Below, piece by piece: positions 55,168-63,282 of a stretch of 64,000 nucleotides of DNA. The stretch's first letter is position 1. Each line of letters starts with the position of its first letter. Location of the stretch: contig NZ_JAPZSK010000006.1 in the NCBI RefSeq assembly GCF_027531815.1, positions 680,652-744,651 on the forward strand, in the 5' to 3' direction. The position numbers and the translations under genes are program-made. Under the pieces are notes generated by a model. The model did no database searches. It saw nothing but the letters and a program-made list of their open reading frames with translations, and was not told the DNA's origin. The stretch is from Gemmatimonas sp. Its GTDB lineage: Bacteria > Gemmatimonadota > Gemmatimonadetes > Gemmatimonadales > Gemmatimonadaceae.

Positions 55168-55506
55168 ATGTCCCGCGCTTTCGTTAAGGAAGATCACGAG
55201 CCGCCGCGTCGGACTGGCCGCTACGAGCTCCCGCCGGCCGGTGACGCAGGCTTTCGGATGGCCGCCGGGCCGCTGCTCTTGGAAGCGGCGCGCGTCTCGG
55301 AGATTGACGACGCCGAGAAGGCCACCGGGCTGCGCTGGGGCGATCCGGCGTTCAGCGCCGAGGTGCGTGCGCTGCTCGAGGGGGCGATCGCCTCAGGCGA
55401 CGATCGGCTCGAGATGGTTGCGACGCGCTATCTTCGTCAATGGCCGCTGCGGGACGTTGCCTGTTCAGGCCTGCGAGAAGTTGGGTGTTCTTCTACAAGG
55501 GGGTGA
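55168..55506 (+). CDS. Conserved hypothetical protein with MSRAFVKE start
   Basis: A 112-aa protein. MSRAFVKEDHEPPRRTGRYE and AEKATGLRWGDPAF recall a conserved small-protein family whose N-terminus also opens some GreA/GreB-like proteins. It is helical and acidic, with no signal peptide. The C-terminal ten residues (GLREVGCSSTRG) look unrelated and may follow a frameshift. The function is unknown. Confidence 0.5.
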   Translation: MSRAFVKEDHEPPRRTGRYELPPAGDAGFRMAAGPLLLEAARVSEIDDAEKATGLRWGDPAFSAEVRALLEGAIASGDDRLEMVATRYLRQWPLRDVACSGLREVGCSSTRG

Positions 55507-55608
55507 CGCGCCCTGGTCAGGAGGGTTCACCAGCCCTTGGGCCAGACGCGCGCGCGGGTCGGCCGTCTCCGTTCCGGCCGGGTAACTTGATCACCTCCGC
55601 GTGCCCCG

Positions 55609-56778
55609 TCATTCCGGTGCGCCCGTCCGGGTGAGCACCACCGGCAGCTTCCCCTCGGCGAGTTCCAAAAGCCACTCCCGTTCCATCGCCGCCGCCCCGG
55701 GGAAGGGGTGATCCGCCTCCTGCATGAACAGCGCGAGCCCGTCCCGCGCCGCCGCCATCCCCTCGTCGGCCTTCCCCTCGGCCACGAGGATGGCCGCCAG
55801 CACGCGGCGACGGCTGAACGCCTCCACCAGCGTCCCCTCCGTCTGCGCGAACGCCGTCCGGGCCTCCGACGTGCGCCCGTCGGCCACCGCCAGCCACGCC
55901 TCGGCCAGCCGCAGGTCCCCCTTTCCCACGGCGGGCGCCTTCGCGCTCGCCACCTGCAGGCGCTGCAGGTGCGCCCTGGCGGCGGCGAGATCGCCACGGT
56001 CGAGCGCGTGCATCAGCCCGTAGTTCGCCGCCCCGCTCTCCATGGCGGAGCCGTCCTGGACGCCGGCTGCGCGCCGGATGAACTCGGGCGACCAGTCTCG
56101 GGGACGGGCGCCCTCGCTGAGCTGGCCCATCACCGCGTGTATCGCCTGCAGCCGCTCGGCCTCCGGCCCGCCCTTGAGGAGGATGCGGATGGCCGCGCCG
56201 TCGCTGGTGAAGCCGGCGACGGCGTTGGGGATCATCGTGACGAGCGCGATGAGCAGTGAGGTGCACCCCATCGTAAAGGTGAAGGCACCGAGCAGCAGGT
56301 CGCCGGTCGTGTGCGTCCCCGCCGCGATCGTGCGGCGCGTCACGTCGTCCAGGCCGAAACCCACGTGGAGCGCCATGAAGAGCCCGCCGAGGAGGAGGCT
56401 CGCCAGCGGCCCGCCGGCGTAGACCGCCACCGACGCGCGGATGGGCGGGAGCTGCCCGCCACGCGGCGCCAGCATCGCGAGCCCACCGTAGAACAACCAC
56501 ACCCGGTTCCACTCCACCTTGAGCCGCACCCCCAGGCGCGACACCGCGAACGGACCGACCACGAGCGCGATGAACCGGTGCCCGCTCAGGAGGCCGCCGA
56601 CCACGTGGCCGAGTTCGTGCACGCCGAGCACCACGAGCACGCCCGGCAGCAACATGGCGAGGACCCCGAGCACCTCGGCCAGCCGGTTGCCGGGCTGGTC
56701 GAGCAGGGCCGCCGGGACGGCCAGCGACAGGAAGAGCACCAGCGTCAGGGGCGCTGGCTTGAGGAGAGACGTGACCAT
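55609..56778 (-). CDS. M50-family membrane metallopeptidase-like protein
   Basis: A 389-aa protein. After a membrane helix comes the zinc motif HELGH in VLGVHELGHVVGGLLSGHRF, then several hydrophobic segments and a helical C-terminal region with TPR-like repeats (MHALDRGDLAAARAHLQRLQ). Site-2-protease-like enzymes cut membrane-bound regulators. The second metal-binding Asp motif (NxxPxxxxDG type) was not identified with certainty, so activity is unproven. It is not linked to a recognisable attC. Confidence 0.72.
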   Translation of the reverse strand: MVTSLLKPAPLTLVLFLSLAVPAALLDQPGNRLAEVLGVLAMLLPGVLVVLGVHELGHVVGGLLSGHRFIALVVGPFAVSRLGVRLKVEWNRVWLFYGGLAMLAPRGGQLPPIRASVAVYAGGPLASLLLGGLFMALHVGFGLDDVTRRTIAAGTHTTGDLLLGAFTFTMGCTSLLIALVTMIPNAVAGFTSDGAAIRILLKGGPEAERLQAIHAVMGQLSEGARPRDWSPEFIRRAAGVQDGSAMESGAANYGLMHALDRGDLAAARAHLQRLQVASAKAPAVGKGDLRLAEAWLAVADGRTSEARTAFAQTEGTLVEAFSRRRVLAAILVAEGKADEGMAAARDGLALFMQEADHPFPGAAAMEREWLLELAEGKLPVVLTRTGAPE

Positions 56779-57189
56779 CGTGCCTCGCAGGACGGGGAAG
56801 AGACTTACGATCGGGCCAGAAGCGGTGTTTCACGCGCCTCGCTGCGCGGGAGAAGGCGCGCCGTTCATCCGGCGCTGGGAACATCGGTGGACGGTAAGCG
56901 CGGCGCGTGCCGGCTCGGCGCACCCGTTCGCAGGCTTCCGAGGTCGATGCAGACGGTCCCGGACGCCCGGCTCCCGTACGTCCGGCACGTGTGTTCTCCG
57001 TCAGGCGAACCCCACGTCACCGTGTGCGCGGCGTCCATTCCGTGCTGCGGGATCGGAGTTTCCATCGGGGGCGGTCGACCTGGGGCCGGGACGGCGACCG
57101 GGGCGCGGGAGACGACGCGAACCGGTCGGCAGATACCCGAGCCGACCGTGGCTCGTCAAGTGCCACGCGACATCGCGTCTGACGCTCGA
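56779..57189. other. Gap between M50 gene and cassette
   Basis: 411 bp. I see no gene and no attC arms. It may hold decayed sequence at the 3' end of the carboxypeptidase-domain cassette. Confidence 0.4.
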
Positions 57190-57507
57190 TCATTCCACAC
57201 CCTGCCGCACCGCCGTGAAGCTTGGTACCCGCACCGTGTCGAGACACAGCCGATAGCCCACGAGGCGGACCATCACTTGGACGCGGCCTCCGTGTGGCAG
57301 TCGAAGCGAGTACCGCCCCATCGAATCCGCGCGGGTGCGGGAAGGTCCCTGGCCCACCAGCAACTCGGCCTCGCGAAGTGGCCTTCCGGCGGAGTCAGTC
57401 ACTATGCCGGTGAGCGTCTGTGCCTGTGTGCGTGTCGGCACCAGCATCACTGTGGCCGTCAGCAGAGCCACGGCAAGGATGCGCAATCGGAGATGAGGGC
57501 GTCGCAT
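57190..57507 (-). CDS. Secreted carboxypeptidase-regulatory-like domain protein
   Basis: A 105-aa protein: a signal peptide (LRILAVALLTATVMLVPTRT) and a single beta-sandwich (LTGIVTDSAGRPLREAELLV, ADSMGRYSLRLPHGGRVQVM). It resembles the N-terminal domain of TonB receptors but stands alone and ends normally. GTTAGCGCTC lies directly before the ATG, the expected 5' end of an integron cassette. It is separated from its neighbours by an IS1182 element. Confidence 0.65.
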   Translation of the reverse strand: MRRPHLRLRILAVALLTATVMLVPTRTQAQTLTGIVTDSAGRPLREAELLVGQGPSRTRADSMGRYSLRLPHGGRVQVMVRLVGYRLCLDTVRVPSFTAVRQGVE

Positions 57508-57517
57508 GAGCGCTAAC

Positions 57518-59211
57518 GAGGCTGCAGGAAAAGTCCCGCGCGACCGAGTGTGGAAACGGAACTCTCCGGGCACCGAGCCGTTGGCCTCTTGAGAAATCTG
57601 CGGTCTCATTCGTCCCTCGTCGAGATCTGTCATGGCCCGCTACAAGGCGGTCGACACGCAACCCAGGTTCGTCGCGATCGACCTCGCCGCCCAGCTGCTC
57701 CCGGGCACCTTCGAGCATGCCCTGCACCACTTGCGCGAGCAGGCCATCGATCTGACGCCGTTCGACGCCCGGTATCGAAACGACATAACGGGGCGCCGGC
57801 CTACGCGCCCTCGATGCTGTTGCGGGTCGTGCTGTTCGCCTACTCCCGCGGCATTATCAGCAGTCGGGCGATCGCCCGCGCGTGCGAGGAGCAGGTGACG
57901 TTCATTGCCCTGAGCGGCGACTCGCGCCCACACTTCACCACCATTGCGCAATTCGTCAGCACGCTCGGGGACCAGATCGCGCCGATCTCTGCGGCCGTGC
58001 TCGCGGCCTGTGATCGGCAGGGGTTGATCGGGCGCGAGATGTTCGCCATTGACGGCGTGAAACTGCCGAGCCATGCGTCGAAGCATCGGAGTGGTACGCG
58101 TGCCGACTTCGAGCGGCACGCCACGAAGATGGAGCGCGCGGCCGAGGCAATGCTCGCGCGGCATCGCGCCGAAGATGCGCAGGGGGTAGAACCAACACTC
58201 GTCGCCAAGGACGCGGCCCGTCGCGGGCGACTCGTGCAAGACGCGGCTGAACTACGGACGTGGCTCACGCGACATCCCGACGATCGGCGTGGCGCAAGAG
58301 GCGCCGTCCGCAAGAGTAATCGCACGGATGATGAAAGTGCGAAAATGGCGACCAGCAAGGGCGTCATTCAGGGCTACACCGGCGTGGCGACCGTCGACGC
58401 GGCCCACCAAATCATTATCGATGCCCAGGCGCATGGGGTGGGCGCGGAGCAAATCTGCGCGCGCTCGCGGACGCACAGGTTCCCGCGCTGATTGCCGACG
58501 GGACTATGCGAAAGCGCGATACGCGATTCGCGACGCAGGAGCGCTACACGACGCTCCCGAATCCGCTGCACGACAAGTCGCGACCGATGAAGAGGACGGT
58601 GGTGGTATTTGGCCCCGAGGACTTCCGCTACGATCCGGTCGCGCGCACCTGTATCTGCCCCGCGGGCAAGTCGCTGAATCGCCGAGGCGCGGCAAACGTG
58701 ACCAGCGGCCATGTCGGAGAGCACTTTCAAGGGGCGCCGCGGGATTGTGGTCCGTGTCCACTGCGCGCCCAATGCTTGCGCACGCCGGGCACCACGCCCG
58801 TGCGGAACGTGGCCTTCTTCCGCGATCGTGTCGGCCGCGACGTGAACTACTCCGCGCTCATGCGCGACCGCATCGATGCACCGGCAGGTCGTGCGCAGTA
58901 CGCGCGGCGCTTTGCCACAGTGGAGCCCGTCTTCGCGAATCTGCGCGCGAACAAGCGCCTTGATCGCTTCACACTGCGCGGTCGCGTGAGGATCGACACG
59001 CAGTGGAAGCTGTATTGTCTCGTGCACAACATTGAGAAGCTCGCGAACAACGGATACGCCGCCTGACGAGGCGCACCGCACGGATTTGCTGCGCCCTGGG
59101 CGACCCGGAAACGCGAATCTGGCAAGAAATCCGCTACCTACCGCCCCGCGCTGCTAATCTCTCGCGTTGAAACGCACTCGAACGTTCGAAAACGCCTTTT
59201 CCTACAACTTC
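57518..59211 (+). mobile_element. IS1182-family element inserted in an attC core
   Basis: 1,694 bp. The ends are GAGGCTGCAGGAAAAG (left) and, reverse-complemented, GAAGTTGTAGGAAAAG (right). Both flanks read AAC, i.e. GTT on the cassette strand, fitting a 3-bp target duplication of the attC crossover GTT. The transposase is broken by frameshifts. Confidence 0.85.
57632..59066 (+). pseudogene. IS1182 transposase, frameshifted
   Basis: Three frames are needed: ARYKAVDTQPRFVAIDLAAQ (start), then LLRVVLFAYSRGIISSRAIA with AIDGVKLPSHASKHRSG, then FGPEDFRYDPVARTCICPAG and ANLRANKRLDRFTLRGRVR to LVHNIEKLANNGYAA-stop. Shifts lie near 57780 and between 58440 and 58500. It is a degenerate DDE transposase. 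Confidence 0.82.
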
Positions 59212-59301
59212 AACGCGGGCTTCTGCAGCGGGCGCTCACATGAAATGCGCGCGCAGCGCGCTACCGAACACGCGCCCGACTGCAGCAAGCATCGTTATGC
59301 C
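59212..59301 (-). other. attC site of the brnTA cassette, R' split by IS1182
   Basis: On the minus strand: R'' GCATAAC, then GATGCTTGCTGCAGTCGGGC, a loop, and GCCCGCTGCAGAAGCCCGC followed by GTT. The GTTAGCG continuation is on the far side of the IS1182 element, at 57512 to 57518. The arms pair with a G and a T unpaired on the R'' side. The brnA stop codon TAA is inside R''. Confidence 0.85.
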
Positions 59302-59525
59302 GCGCCCCGCTTCGCATTGCGCCACTGCATGGCGAGGCGGCGCCCGGTGCCCGCACACTCGCGCAGGTAGAGGTTGATCAGCGTCTGATAGGGAATCTCC
59401 GTCTCGGCGGCCATCGCCTTGAAGTAGTCGACGGTGAACTCGTCGAGACGAATGGTCACAGGGCGCTTGAGACGCGCGGCATACGGGTTGCGCTGTCCTT
59501 TCGAAAAATCCAACGAACGCTTCAT
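59295..59525 (-). CDS. brnA: BrnA-type antitoxin
   Basis: A 76-aa ribbon-helix-helix antitoxin: RPVTIRLDEFTVDYFKAMAA then IPYQTLINLYLRECAGTGRR. BrnA binds BrnT and the operon operator. ATG 59525 overlaps the brnT stop (ATGA), which is the usual toxin-first order. Its TAA stop falls within the attC R'' sequence, so the gene is precisely cassette-bounded. Confidence 0.85.
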   Translation of the reverse strand: MKRSLDFSKGQRNPYAARLKRPVTIRLDEFTVDYFKAMAAETEIPYQTLINLYLRECAGTGRRLAMQWRNAKRGAA

Positions 59526-59818
59526 CGGGTCCACCGCGCGTCATACTGGGCGCGCTCAGAAGGCGTGGCTTTGCGGGCCGAAATGAGGCGCACGACCCCA
59601 TCCTCGGAACGATAGCAGTGAATGACCACCAGCACGCGCAACCTGGCGCTGAGACCGAGCAAGTAGAACCGGTCCTCCACCGCCGAGTGCGCGGGATCCG
59701 CCAGCAAGAGGGCATCCTCATCGGCGAACACGGTCTGTGCCTCCTCAAAGGCAACGCCATGCTTCCGCTGATTCAGTCTGGCCTTGGCCGGATTCCACTC
59801 GAAGCGTAGCTCATCCAC
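59522..59818 (-). CDS. brnT: BrnT-type toxin
   Basis: A 98-aa RelE-fold ribonuclease toxin: LRFEWNPAKARLNQRKHGVA, FADEDALLLADPAHSAVEDR and the C-terminal RLISARKATPSERAQYDARW all match BrnT. GTG 59818 is the likely start, since the frame continues upstream only through decayed sequence. A 7+7 palindrome sits 8 bp before it. It is followed immediately by brnA. Confidence 0.85.
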   Translation of the reverse strand: MDELRFEWNPAKARLNQRKHGVAFEEAQTVFADEDALLLADPAHSAVEDRFYLLGLSARLRVLVVIHCYRSEDGVVRLISARKATPSERAQYDARWTR

Positions 59819-59825
59819 ATGCCAA

Positions 59826-59846
59826 TGTACATAGGAGATATGTACA
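59826..59846. promoter_or_regulatory. Putative brnTA operator
   Basis: TGTACAT and ATGTACA flank AGGAGAT, a perfect 7-bp inverted repeat. It begins 8 bp upstream of the brnT GTG. It fits autorepression by BrnA, which is known for this family. Confidence 0.6.
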
Positions 59847-59880
59847 CTGCAATCCGTCGCACTGGCCGGCATAACGCGAA

Positions 59881-60050
59881 TTGAACTGCAGGCGATCACT
59901 GCAGAGCACGGATTAGACTGCGCATTTCTGCAGTCCAATCCGGCGCGCGCAAAGTGCGTACGAGCATCGCAAGTACACGCCCATTCGGGAGTTACCGGCA
60001 CCCGAAGCGCGCGACGTGTTCCGAATTGGGCTGCAGATATTGCAGTCTAA
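59881..60050. repeat. Repeated TTRGRCTGCA palindromes
   Basis: Five variants of one 10-bp motif occur: TTGAACTGCA (59881), TTAGACTGCG (59913), its partner TGCAGTCCAA (59929), TTGGGCTGCA (60026) and TGCAGTCTAA (60041). The last two pairs form hairpins, and the last motif merges into the cassette's 5' GTTAGAC. Confidence 0.6.
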
Positions 60051-60985
60051 CGTTCAGTCGCGCCGTGAACTTGAACTTGCCCCGTTTCGGTGGAGCCTCC
60101 ATCTCTGTGTGAGAGGAGGAGTCCCTGAGGCCTCGTCGTTCTGCTGCCTGTCCGGCGGCTGATGGTGAGCAGATCATCGCCCTCGTTCGGGCTGGACGCA
60201 GTCCGTAAGCACCGGCGAACGAGTTCGTGCCGTCTGAGCAGACCCTTCGCAACTGCGGGTTGCCGGACCGGGCGGATCGTGGCGAGCGCCCCGAGGCGTT
60301 GACTACGGACGAGCGGGCGGCCTGGTTCGCGCGGGAGTCAGGGACAATCCCACCCGAGTCTTCGTGTTCGTGAGCGCGAATCAGGCCATCGCTCCAGTCG
60401 CGACGATGTGTCTCGTGTTCGGGGTGTCGGAGAGCGGGTACTATGCGTGACGGAAGCGTGGGCCGGCGGCGCGGGCGCAGCGCGATGTGGTGCTGGTCAT
60501 CGCCATTCGTGCCGCGCACGAGCACTCGAACGGATCGTACGGGGCCGCGACGCAGCGCCGTGCCACCGACGTGGTCCATCACTCGGATCAAGGCTCGCAA
60601 GGCGCGATTCAATCGGTCGTCGCAACACCTTCAACCACGAGGTGTGTATGGGGCGACCCGCAGGATGGATGCAGGCATTGCCCGGTCGGGAAGCCATGCG
60701 CTCTCCAAACGCTGCTTCGCGACGCTCGAAGTCGAGGGCCTCGCACAACACCGCGTTGCGACGCACACCGAAGCGCGCCTGACCGTCTTCCGCTACATCG
60801 AACGCTGGTACAACCCGCATCGCCGGCACTCCGCCCTGGGGCAGCAGTCCCCGCTCGCCTTCGAGCGGTCACACGCCGTACAATCCATCGCCGCTTGAAA
60901 CCCTCACCCCACTGGCTCTCCTGAAGCAGGTGAAGTTCAACCCAGGCTTACAGCGCTTGCCGTAGTGGGTCAGCTTGAGCGAGGG
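60045..60985 (-). other. Probable attC of the SnoaL cassette, split by IS3-type relic
   Basis: On the minus strand R' is GTTAGAC (60045 to 60051), preceded by the arm CGGCGCGACTGAAC. The opposite arm, CTCAAGCTGACCC at about 60965 to 60985, follows the SnoaL stop. The two are separated by an IS3-type relic. The pairing is weak, so the assignment rests mainly on the perfect R' and its position. Confidence 0.45.
60066..60939 (+). mobile_element. Decayed IS3-family (IS150/IS2-like) element
   Basis: Ends in TGAACTTGCCCCG at the left and, reverse-complemented, TGAACTTCACCTG at the right. Fragments of the transposase are readable in three frames: VATMCLVFGVSESGYYA, VHHSDQGSQGA, and EARLTVFRYIERWYNPHRRH then SALGQQSPLAFER. 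A large internal deletion has removed part of the core. Confidence 0.75.
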
Positions 60986-60986
60986 G

Positions 60987-61388
60987 TCAGGCAGCACTCG
61001 CGGCGGCTGTGTGGAGTGGTTCGGTCAGGTGAGCCCGGTTGGGCGGTGGAGCGTAGCTTTCAGGCCAGTACTCGACAAGCCGGGTGACCCTGCCGCCGGC
61101 GACCTGGAAGAATGAGATCGCTTCTGCGGCTTGTGTTCCGTCTGTGACGACGACATGCGTGACGACATCGGCGGATGAAGCGACCAACCGCTTGATGGTG
61201 AACCTCCACTCGCCGTGCGCAGGGTACTCCGAGTTCATGCGGACGAAGTTCTCGGGACCGCGTATGAGTTCGTTGGATTGGGGCCACTCGACAACGAAAC
61301 CGTCGGCGAGTACCTGCTTGACTGAGGCGAAGTCGTTGGTCGCCATGAGGCGCCAGAACTCGAGAACGGTGTCTTCAGCTGTGTTCAC
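60987..61388 (-). CDS. SnoaL/NTF2-like protein, cassette gene
   Basis: A 133-aa NTF2-fold protein: NTAEDTVLEFWRLMATNDFA, FVVEWPQSNELIRGPENFVR and GGRVTRLVEYWPESY. Such proteins bind small ligands or catalyse polyketide-type cyclisations; this one is uncharacterised. The start is GTG 61388, 30 bp after GTTAGCC, the expected cassette boundary. SnoaL-like proteins are frequent integron cargo. Confidence 0.75.
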   Translation of the reverse strand: MNTAEDTVLEFWRLMATNDFASVKQVLADGFVVEWPQSNELIRGPENFVRMNSEYPAHGEWRFTIKRLVASSADVVTHVVVTDGTQAAEAISFFQVAGGRVTRLVEYWPESYAPPPNRAHLTEPLHTAAASAA

Positions 61389-61415
61389 GAGGACCTCGGT
61401 GCTTGTTCGTGTGTT

Positions 61416-61474
61416 GGCTAACGCTCAGGCTGACCTGCGGGCGCTTCGCCCGTCGGGTCGACCCTGAAGTGAGG
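61416..61474 (-). other. attC-like site of the solute-binding cassette
   Basis: On the minus strand: CTTCAGGGTCGACCCGACGG, then GCG, a short loop, CGCCCGCAGGTCAGCCTG and R' GTTAGCC. The arms pair well with unpaired bases. The R'' side reads CTCACTTC, which lacks the AAC. It lies between the solute-binding stop and the SnoaL start. Confidence 0.65.
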
Positions 61475-61477
61475 AGG

Positions 61478-62296
61478 TCACTTGACGAGTGCGGAAGGTG
61501 CCACATCCGTCCGCCGCAGGCCAGCCTTCGCCATAGCATCTCGAACCGTTCCGTCGCGTTTGGATTGTTCGACGAATTGCTTCACAAACTCCGCTGCTGC
61601 AGGCCGGCCTTTGGGAGTCGCAACGGCGTGTTGCACCACCGTATACCGTCCCGGAAGTACCCGCGACCCAGGAAGCCTGCCGGAATACAGGCTGAGCATG
61701 TGAGCGTTCTCCGCGTAGGCATCGGCGCGCCCGGAACGGAGGACTTCGATGGCCGGGTCGGCTCCTCCGGGCACGCGAACGATCTCTGCGGCCTTCAGGC
61801 TTCGCGAGAAGAAGAGGTCTGGTGCGCTACGCTCCGGGACCGCGATCCTGACGCCGCGCTGGTCGGCGGCTTCGACGCTTTCCACCTTCGAGCCCGACAA
61901 CACAAGATAGGTGTTATCAACCACCATGTACGGCGGCGAGAATTCAACATCCCTGGCGCGGGCCGGGTCGAATGCCAGGAACGCAATATCCCATTCGTTG
62001 CGGCCGACGCTTTGTACCAAGGCGGCCGGATTGGGATATCCCACGGGCTCAAAGGGAACCCCAAGGCGCTTCGCGAGGGCCTTGCCGAGGGCTATGGTGA
62101 CGCCGCGCAGCTCGCCAGTCTGAGGGTCCTTCGTGACCAAGACCGGGTTGGAGAGGATGAGGCCGACACGCAGCTTCCCGGTGGCAGTCAGATCAGACCG
62201 CGCGGCGGGCGGCACGCTCTGCACCGATACGCAGCCGGCGAGAAGACCGAGTGCGACGACCGAGACCTGCCATCGGGGAGCCATGAGTCTCGCCAT
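61478..62296 (-). CDS. Transporter substrate-binding lipoprotein, cassette gene
   Basis: A 272-aa type 2 periplasmic-binding protein of the amino-acid group. The lipobox is LLAGC. LRVGLILSNPVLVTKDPQTG then ELRGVTIALGKALAKRLGVP, NEWDIAFLAFDPARARDVEF and VLRSGRADAYAENAHML follow family order. ATG 62296 has AGGAG 7 bp upstream. No permease or ATPase accompanies it, which is odd for a transporter component but fits mobile cassette cargo. Confidence 0.8.
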   Translation of the reverse strand: MARLMAPRWQVSVVALGLLAGCVSVQSVPPAARSDLTATGKLRVGLILSNPVLVTKDPQTGELRGVTIALGKALAKRLGVPFEPVGYPNPAALVQSVGRNEWDIAFLAFDPARARDVEFSPPYMVVDNTYLVLSGSKVESVEAADQRGVRIAVPERSAPDLFFSRSLKAAEIVRVPGGADPAIEVLRSGRADAYAENAHMLSLYSGRLPGSRVLPGRYTVVQHAVATPKGRPAAAEFVKQFVEQSKRDGTVRDAMAKAGLRRTDVAPSALVK

Positions 62297-62313
62297 GTTC
62301 ATTCTCCTGACGC

Positions 62314-62398
62314 GACGGTTCAGCTGCAGCGGCATGAAATGGCGCGAGCGAAGCGAGCAGACAATGGCTGCGCTGTCCCCTGCAATCGTTTGTTGGAG
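62314..62398 (-). other. Probable attC of the DUF3883 cassette, degraded
   Basis: On the minus strand: R'' CTCCAAC, then AAACGATTGCAGGGGACAGC. The other side is GCCGCTGCAGCTGAACCGTC, where GTC replaces the R' GTT. CTGCAGCGG...ATGAAATG on the plus strand matches the site at 59212. It lies between the DUF3883 stop and the next cassette start. Confidence 0.5.
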
Positions 62399-62399
62399 C

Positions 62400-63251
62400 T
62401 CATGCTAGAGATACCCTGAACTGAACCGCGTCGAGGACGCAAGACTCCCGAAGCGCACCTGAAAGCACAAACACCTTCGGCGCTTCGCGAAACTTGAATA
62501 CTCGATAAAGTTTGAAATTCGCCGCTCGCTCTTCTGAGACAGCGACTTCTCGGTTGCTCGCGAAAAACGGAGTCATCGCACCAAAGCTGGTGGTCTTGAC
62601 TTCAATGAGTCGGTCTCGGCCATCAAGGTCGAAGGAGTGGATGTCGTACCCAAGACCATCTCCGCGAGTCCTGGACACATGCTCGATACGTTCGGCCAGA
62701 CGACGCTCCCCAGCCTCCCACAGGCGTCGATGCTCAACGTCGAGCGCGAACACCTCACCGGCGGCGCCAAGGGAAGCATTATTGGCCTCTCGCTCGAGGT
62801 AGTTGATCCCTCGGCGCGGCAGTGGATCTTTCCGCAGGCGCTCATAGGTTCGGCTTCGATCACGCTCCCTAATTGGGGCCGGTACGATCGTATCCGCTAG
62901 TGACTGAACGGCGGGCGCAACTCCAGCGGCAGCCTGTACGATTGCCTCTGCTGCGCGGGCCAGGCGTAGGTCGCCATCCAGCCGAGCAGACACCTCGTCC
63001 TTTAGCAGTTCTTGGTAGTTGCCTCGCGGTTTGTACCCGTCGATGTATGGAAAGCCAAGCTCAATGAGCACCGCACTGATGTTGGCGTGCTTGAACTCGA
63101 TCGCGCCCGATGACCTCCCGCGGAGGACCTGCTGAAGGCGTCGGTTGTGATCCTTCTTGTTGTATGGCTCGCCCCGAAGCTCGTGGTCCAGCATCGCGAA
63201 ATAGTCCGCGACGGTGGCTGCAACTTCCTCCGGAGACCAATCTTCAGCCAC
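62400..63251 (-). CDS. DUF3883 putative PD-(D/E)XK nuclease, cassette gene
   Basis: A 283-aa protein. The N-terminal helical region (ATVADYFAMLDHELRGEPYN) precedes a DUF3883-type domain: GAAGEVFALDVEHRRLWEAG, TRGDGLGYDIHSFDLDGRDR and LIEVKTTSFGAMTPF. The Asp and EVK pattern is that of PD-(D/E)XK nucleases, often found in restriction and other defence loci. The start is GTG 63251, 32 bp after an attC. Its stop is followed by another attC-like site. Confidence 0.75.
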   Translation of the reverse strand: MAEDWSPEEVAATVADYFAMLDHELRGEPYNKKDHNRRLQQVLRGRSSGAIEFKHANISAVLIELGFPYIDGYKPRGNYQELLKDEVSARLDGDLRLARAAEAIVQAAAGVAPAVQSLADTIVPAPIRERDRSRTYERLRKDPLPRRGINYLEREANNASLGAAGEVFALDVEHRRLWEAGERRLAERIEHVSRTRGDGLGYDIHSFDLDGRDRLIEVKTTSFGAMTPFFASNREVAVSEERAANFKLYRVFKFREAPKVFVLSGALRESCVLDAVQFRVSLA

Positions 63252-63282
63252 GATCGTGAATGATTGAGATGGCGGTGATGAG

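Noticed and set aside
55609..57189. M50 peptidase gene as an integron cassette
   Set aside because: No GTTRRRY boundary before the start and no attC arms after the stop were found.
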